Position numbers and translations under genes: made by a program | NCBI RefSeq assembly: GCF_015762685.1 | Contig: NZ_PEHF01000073.1 | Span: 1-64,000 of the forward strand | DNA: 64,000 nt | Direction of reading: 5' to 3' | Source: Candidatus Symbiopectobacterium sp. 'North America' | GTDB taxonomy: Bacteria; Pseudomonadota; Gammaproteobacteria; Enterobacterales; Enterobacteriaceae | Notes under the pieces: model-generated | What the model was told of the DNA's origin: nothing | Databases searched by the model: none | The model's input: the letters and a program-made list of their open reading frames with translations, nothing else | Shown here: piece by piece, positions 59,907 through 64,000 of the stretch | How positions within the stretch are numbered: the first letter of the stretch is position 1 | Layout of the letters: every line of letters starts with the position of its first letter

Positions 59907-61855
59907 ATGAAGCACGCGCTCGCGCCAGGTTTAGTGGCCCTGTTTGTTACCACCACACTGCACGCTGCCACCGTCGATCTGCGCATTTTGGAAACTGCCG
60001 ATCTGCACAGCAATATGATGGATTTTGATTATTACAAGGATACTCCCACCGATAAATTCGGTCTGGTACGCACCGCCAGCTTGATTCACGGTGCGCGTCA
60101 GGAGGCCACCAACAGCGTTCTGGTGGATAACGGCGACTTGATTCAGGGTAGCCCGCTGGGCGATTGCATGGCGGCCAAAGGGCTGCAACAGGGCGAGGTG
60201 CACCCGGTTTATCTCGCCATGAACCGACTCGACTATGCGGTGGGCAACATCGGCAACCATGAGTTCAACTACGGTCTGGATTATCTGCACAAAGCGCTGT
60301 CCGGCGCCGCTTTCCCGTACGTAAACTCCAACGTGCTCGATGCGAAAACCGGCAAACCGCTGTTCACGCCTTATCTGATCAAGGACACACCGGTAAAAGA
60401 TCGCGATGGTAAGACTCATACTTTACGCATCGGCTATATCGGTTTTGTACCGCCGCAAATCATGGTGTGGGATAAGGCCAACCTGAGTAGCAAAGTGACC
60501 GTGGCCGACATAACCGAAACCGCTAAGAAGTGGGTGCCCGAAATGCGGCAGAAACGTGCGAATATTGTGGTTGCCATCCCCCACTCCGGCCTTTCTGGCG
60601 AGCCGTATAAGGCCATGGCAGAGAACTCGGTTACTACCTGAGCCAGATACCGGGCATCAATGCCATTCTATTCGGTCATGCTCACGCCGTTTTCCCCAGC
60701 AAAGATTTTGCCGCTATTCCCGGCAGTAATATCGCGTAGGGCACCTTGAACGGTATTCCCACTGTGATGCCCGGTCAATGGGGCGATCATCTGGGTATTG
60801 TCGATTTAGTGGTCAACAATGATAGCGGCCAATGGCAGGTGACGGAGGGGAAAGCACAAGCGCGCCCTATTTTCGACAAGGCGCAAAAACAATCACGTGC
60901 CGAAGCGGATAAAGATCTGGTGAATGTGTTGTCCGACGCGCATCAGCAAACGTGCACCTTTGTCGGCAAACCCATCGGTAAAGCTGCTGACAACATGTAC
61001 AGCTATCTGTCACTGGTGCAGGATGACCCCACCGTGCAGATCGTCAATAACGCGCAGCGCGCTTATGTGCAGCACTTTATTCAGGGCGACCCCGATCTGG
61101 CAGATATTCCAGTGCTTTCCGCCGCCGCACCGTTTAAAGCGGGCGGCCGGAAGAACGATCCTAACAGCTATGTGGAAGTGGAAAAGGGTGAGCTGACGTT
61201 CCGTAACGCCGCCGATCTCTATCTCTACCCCAACACGCTGGTGGTGGTGAAAGTGAACGGGCAGCAGGTGAAAGAGTGGCTGGAGTGCTCGGCGGGCCAG
61301 TTCAATCAAATCGATGTTCACAGCAAGGCACCGCAATCCTTAATCAACTGGGACGGTTTCCGCACCTATAACTTTGATGTGATTGACTGTGTTAATTACC
61401 AGATCGATGTGACGCAGCCTGCCCGTTACGACGGGGAGTGCGCGCCGCGTAAGCCCAACGCCGAGCGCATCGTTAATTTGACCTACCAGGGCAAACCCAG
61501 CGATCCCAAGATGACGTTTCTGATCGCCACCAACAACTACCTCGCCTACAGCGAGAAATTTGCCGGAACCGGGGAAAAGTACGTTGCCTTTGCCTCGCCT
61601 GATGAAAACCGTTCTGTGCTGGCCGCCTATATCAGCGCAGAAACGCAAAAACAGGGTGAAGTGAAACCTCAAGCGGACAACAATTGGCGTTTAGCGAAGA
61701 TCAAGAGCGACACACCACTGGATATCCGCGTGGAAACGGCACCTTCAGCGAAGGCAGCGGCTTTTATCAAAGAGAAAGCGCAATACCCGATGATATCTCT
61801 CGGCCATGATGACGTGGGCTTTGCGTTATACCGCCTCGATCTGCAAAAACAGTAA
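59907..61855 (+). pseudogene. cpdB: cpdB, periplasmic 2',3'-cyclic nucleotide phosphodiesterase, frameshift plus nonsense
   Basis: Secreted bifunctional 2',3'-cyclic-nucleotide phosphodiesterase/3'-nucleotidase. A signal peptide ([20 protein letters not shown]) precedes metal-binding motifs [23 protein letters not shown] and GNHEFNYG. A one-base deletion near 60631 ([12 protein letters not shown]) shifts the frame, and TAG at 60737-60739 replaces a Lys (NIA-stop-GTLNG); the FGHAHAVFP motif lies between them. The 5'-nucleotidase C-terminal domain follows intact to 61855. Corrected length 649 residues (E. coli 647). The segment [12 protein letters not shown] has Cys where E. coli has Gly. Confidence 0.94.
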
Positions 61856-61863
61856 TCGGTTAC

Positions 61864-61888
61864 AGAACGCCGCTTGATACGGCGTTCT
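61864..61888 (+). terminator. hairpin after cpdB
   Basis: AGAACGCCG pairs with CGGCGTTCT around a 7-base loop directly after the cpdB stop. No strong T-run. Confidence 0.5.
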
Positions 61889-61979
61889 CAAACTGCGGAC
61901 AACATAACTCTACCTATTGCTCATCCTCCATACAGGCGGAGGATCTGCTACAGAAAGAAAACCTCACTTCTCTTCCTTG

Positions 61980-62111
61980 CTTAACCGGAGCGGCTTTCAT
62001 AACGACAACGCTGATGTGATTAACTGCGTCAGCGATCGGATTGAAGTAATCCAGTCCGAGCGTCACGACAGGGAGTACAGCGCAGTAGCCCAGCAATCTG
62101 TTTATGAATGA
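61980..62111 (+). pseudogene. degenerate partial duplicate of cpdB
   Basis: Plus-strand reading LNRSGFHNDNADVINCV then DRIEVIQSERHDREYSA aligns without gaps to the cpdB segment [18 protein letters not shown]...[16 protein letters not shown], sharing the GF, N, DVI, CV, I-V-Q, R-D-E pattern. The match covers about 95 bases and the flanks show nothing else of cpdB. It lies in the otherwise empty gap 61889-62176. It is either a relic of a second cpdB-like gene or an old tandem duplication. Confidence 0.55.
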
Positions 62112-62176
62112 TTAACTAACGGCCCGCCTGTCAAAATGTACACAGGTTTACATCAGGTGATTACCATTGATTAACG

Positions 62177-62800
62177 ATGCCGATTACGCCATTAACACCC
62201 TCTCAGCCAATGAACGAGCCCTCTGGTACGCGATCATTGGTTCCCAAAGAACAACTTACGTCGTCTTTTTTGCAAAAGCTAACCTCCATTGTTCATGACT
62301 CGGACATTACTCTGCTTGGCCCTGATAAATCGGACGATCGCTATGTCCGCTGGTGCCATGATTTTCGTGACTTAAAAACCAACCCAAATGAACGCCGTAT
62401 TTACTGGTTCGACGATACGTATAAAGGTACCAAGCGATTAAACATCCTTGGCCATGGCCGCATCAACGCCAGCGGCAAGGGAGAAATGAGTCTGTTACCG
62501 GATAGGGTTGATGGTGCAGATCTAAAGTACATGTATGACTATCATTACCGAGCAGAAACACTGGCGCTTTATCAGTACATCCGCGTCACTTCCTGTTACT
62601 CGGCAGACGGATCAAACCCTTTGGGTCAACAAATTGCCAACGCTTTCAAACGGGAGACAAAAGCGTTTTCTGGTTATGTCGATTCGTTAAGTCCAGAATC
62701 GATTGAAGAAAAAAAGTTTAACCACGCGTTCAAAAGCGAAGGCAATACCCAGATTGATCTGAACCGCTTACTCACCAATACGGGCAGGAGTCTTGTGTGA
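62177..62800 (+). CDS. putative caspase-clan (C80/OspB-like) cysteine peptidase, function unproven
   Basis: A 207-residue protein with no signal peptide. LNILGHGRINASGKG (His93) and IRVTSCYSADGSNPLGQQIA (Cys140) give the His...Cys dyad arrangement of clan CD peptidases: in MARTX-toxin CPDs (family C80) and the Shigella effector OspB, a GHGx motif after a beta strand is followed 40-50 residues later by a Cys after another strand. The N-terminal 25 residues are Pro/Ser/Thr-rich, as in some secreted effectors. No toxin, secretion system or phage gene adjoins it; it is inserted between cpdB and ytfE, absent there in E. coli. ATG 62177 lacks a good ribosome binding site; ATG 62210 is an alternative. 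Assignment rests on motifs only. Confidence 0.5.
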   Translation: MPITPLTPSQPMNEPSGTRSLVPKEQLTSSFLQKLTSIVHDSDITLLGPDKSDDRYVRWCHDFRDLKTNPNERRIYWFDDTYKGTKRLNILGHGRINASGKGEMSLLPDRVDGADLKYMYDYHYRAETLALYQYIRVTSCYSADGSNPLGQQIANAFKRETKAFSGYVDSLSPESIEEKKFNHAFKSEGNTQIDLNRLLTNTGRSLV

Positions 62801-62913
62801 AAAACACTACCGAAGGAACCAGAAAAACAACAGCTCTGGTCTGGGTATCACCCGGTTAAATTTAATCCTAAATGACCCTCTGCGTACCTCGTTTTAGTTA
62901 TATCCATCACAAT

Positions 62914-62936
62914 AAAATGTATTTAAAATACAATTT
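62914..62936 (+). promoter_or_regulatory. NsrR-type operator upstream of ytfE
   Basis: ATGTATTTAAAATACAA (62917-62933) is a near-perfect palindrome centred on 62925 and matches the NsrR consensus ATGYATTTnAAATRCAT at nearly every position. It lies 28 bases before the ytfE ATG, the expected place for nitric-oxide-sensitive repression. Confidence 0.8.
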
Positions 62937-62963
62937 ATTGTTTTTACCGCTGAGGGCCTTATC

Positions 62964-63629
62964 ATGCATTACCGCGATCGTACACTGGGGGAACTGGCTA
63001 TCGCCATTCCTCGCGCTACCGTACTTTTCCGTGAATTTAATCTCGATTTTTGCTGCGGCGGCAAACAAACGCTGCTGCGTGCTGCCAACAAACTGGAGCT
63101 GGATATCGAGGCACTTGAAGCGCGCCTGAGCGCTCTGGCAGAGCAGCCTTCAACGGAAACCCACTGGCCTTCAGCACCGCTGGGCGACATCATTCCCCAC
63201 ATCATCCAGCGTTATCACGATCGTCACCGCGAGCAGTTGCCGGAATTGATCCTGATGGCTGAAAAAGTGGAACGTGTTCACCATGAAAAATCGGCGTGCC
63301 CGCGCGGACTGGCCGCGCAGTTAGCGCTGATCCTTGACGATTTGTCCCAGCACATGATGAAAGAAGAACGCATCCTGTTCCCCATGATCGAAGCGGGCAT
63401 GGGCGCACAAGCCTCGGGTCCGATCTCGATGATGGAACATGAGCATGATGACGCAGGACAACAACTGGAAGTGGTGAAAAATCTAACCAACAACGTGACG
63501 CCACCGGAAAACGCATGCAACACCTAGCGCGCGTTGTACGCCGGTATCAATGTTTTTATCAGCGACCTGATGGAGCATATCCATCTGGAGAACAACATCC
63601 TGTTCCCTCGCGCGCTACGTGGCGAATAG
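62964..63629 (+). pseudogene. ytfE: ytfE (ric), di-iron protein for iron-sulfur cluster repair, in-frame TAG
   Basis: YtfE/RIC is a hemerythrin-like di-iron protein that repairs Fe-S clusters damaged by nitric oxide. The N-terminal ScdA-type domain ([13 protein letters not shown]) and most of the four-helix bundle are present ([41 protein letters not shown]). TAG at 63525-63527 replaces the Trp of ACTTWKAMYNGI; the frame continues correctly for 33 more residues to 63629 ([20 protein letters not shown]). Those contain the last His and Glu iron ligands, so the truncated product should lack a complete di-iron site. Its NsrR operator is still intact. Confidence 0.93.
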
Positions 63630-63636
63630 TCCCGCA

Positions 63637-63668
63637 GGTTGCAGGATGAAATAGGTTATCCTGCAACC
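63637..63668 (+). terminator. hairpin after ytfE
   Basis: GGTTGCAGGAT (63637-63647) and ATCCTGCAACC (63658-63668) form a perfect 11-bp stem with a 10-base loop just after the ytfE stop. No clear T-run follows. Confidence 0.5.
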
Positions 63669-64000
63669 GTCTTGTCGAATGGCTATTTTCATTACCAACG
63701 GATAGATAAGATAAACAAGCACACAGACAACCCTATAATGATTTTATAACGCCAAGAGTTAGTCATACCGAAGATGGTCATAAAATCTCAGAATGGTGTA
63801 CAGATTTAAATAGTGTCGTGGTTTTTTACAACAGCCTGAAAGAGTAACCGCAATTGTAGTCCCTCCGGTTTCCCCACGGCTAGTTTTTGCCTCGCATAGA
63901 TAACAGGTGGCTCAGCGCACCACATTACAACCACCGCAGGTGTGGTTCTCCTGGATGGCAAGGTCGGGGCCTATCCTCGCCAATCCCACCGCCGACCTGA
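63669..64000. other. right-end region without identifiable gene
   Basis: No complete gene seen. A plus-strand frame without a start codon ends at 63846 and reads NDFITPRVSHTEDGHKISEW then CTDLNSVVVFYNSLKE; its composition is protein-like and it may be the tail of a decayed gene, but I do not recognise it. Further right no frame of interest could be defined before the window ends. Confidence 0.3.

Noticed and set aside
63850..64000. Possible tRNA-like or coding signal at the right edge.
   Set aside because: No cloverleaf, no sustained frame and no recognisable motif could be established before the window ends.

Overview
The window is a chromosomal segment from a gammaproteobacterium of the order Enterobacterales. 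Every housekeeping protein (RpoD, DnaG, TsaD, Mdh, Eno, PyrG, RelA, HldE, Cca, Ppa and others) reads as a close relative of its Escherichia coli counterpart. An intact rhiN beside a rhiT gene points to the pectinolytic family Pectobacteriaceae (Pectobacterium, Dickeya, Brenneria and allies). About eighteen genes are broken, which fits a lineage that has recently become host-restricted, for example a Symbiopectobacterium-like insect or nematode associate. That lineage guess is inference; degradation in progress is directly visible.

Layout. 0-5.5 kb: the macromolecular-synthesis operon rpsU-dnaG-rpoD (minus) with divergent tsaD. 5.5-13.6 kb: argR/mdh, a broken sfsB, two Mu-type DNA-binding genes (one broken), ispB, rplU-rpmA-yhbE-obgE. 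13.6-15 kb: a chimera in which the first 125 codons of cysJ are fused to the 3' part of dacB. 15-33 kb: queD, queE (missing a cluster cysteine), a secreted metallo-beta-lactamase-fold protein, rhiN and broken rhiT, eno-pyrG-mazG(broken)-relA-rlmD, broken barA, a lipoprotein hydrolase and broken glxK. 33.4-47.6 kb: ypeB-ligA, hldE-glnE(broken)-ygiF, ygiM-cca, a methyltransferase with a broken Crp/Fnr-type gene, uppP(broken)-folB and plsY. 47.7-63.6 kb: ppa, a Fur-box-preceded ferric-siderophore reductase, ytfP-tamB-tamA (both tam genes broken), msrA, ytfL (broken), ytfK, ytfJ, cysQ and cpdB (all three broken), a small caspase-clan-like protein gene, and ytfE (broken) behind a good NsrR site.

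Gene order is a mosaic. Blocks far apart in E. coli are joined here (tsaD|argR, dacB|cysJ, barA|glxK|ypeB-ligA, ligA|hldE, plsY|ppa), and one join lies inside a gene fusion marked by a 21-base sequence that recurs beside rpoD. Lesions are single-base or small indels plus about a dozen in-frame nonsense codons. Core information processing, lipopolysaccharide heptose synthesis and central metabolism look intact. Losses concentrate in sulfate assimilation (cysJ, cysQ), outer-membrane assembly (tamA and tamB), signal transduction (barA), nitrogen control (glnE), queuosine synthesis (queE), nitrosative-damage repair (ytfE) and uptake of pectin fragments (rhiT). Two families of palindromic intergenic repeats are scattered through the window; no tRNA, rRNA, CRISPR array or intact insertion sequence was seen.
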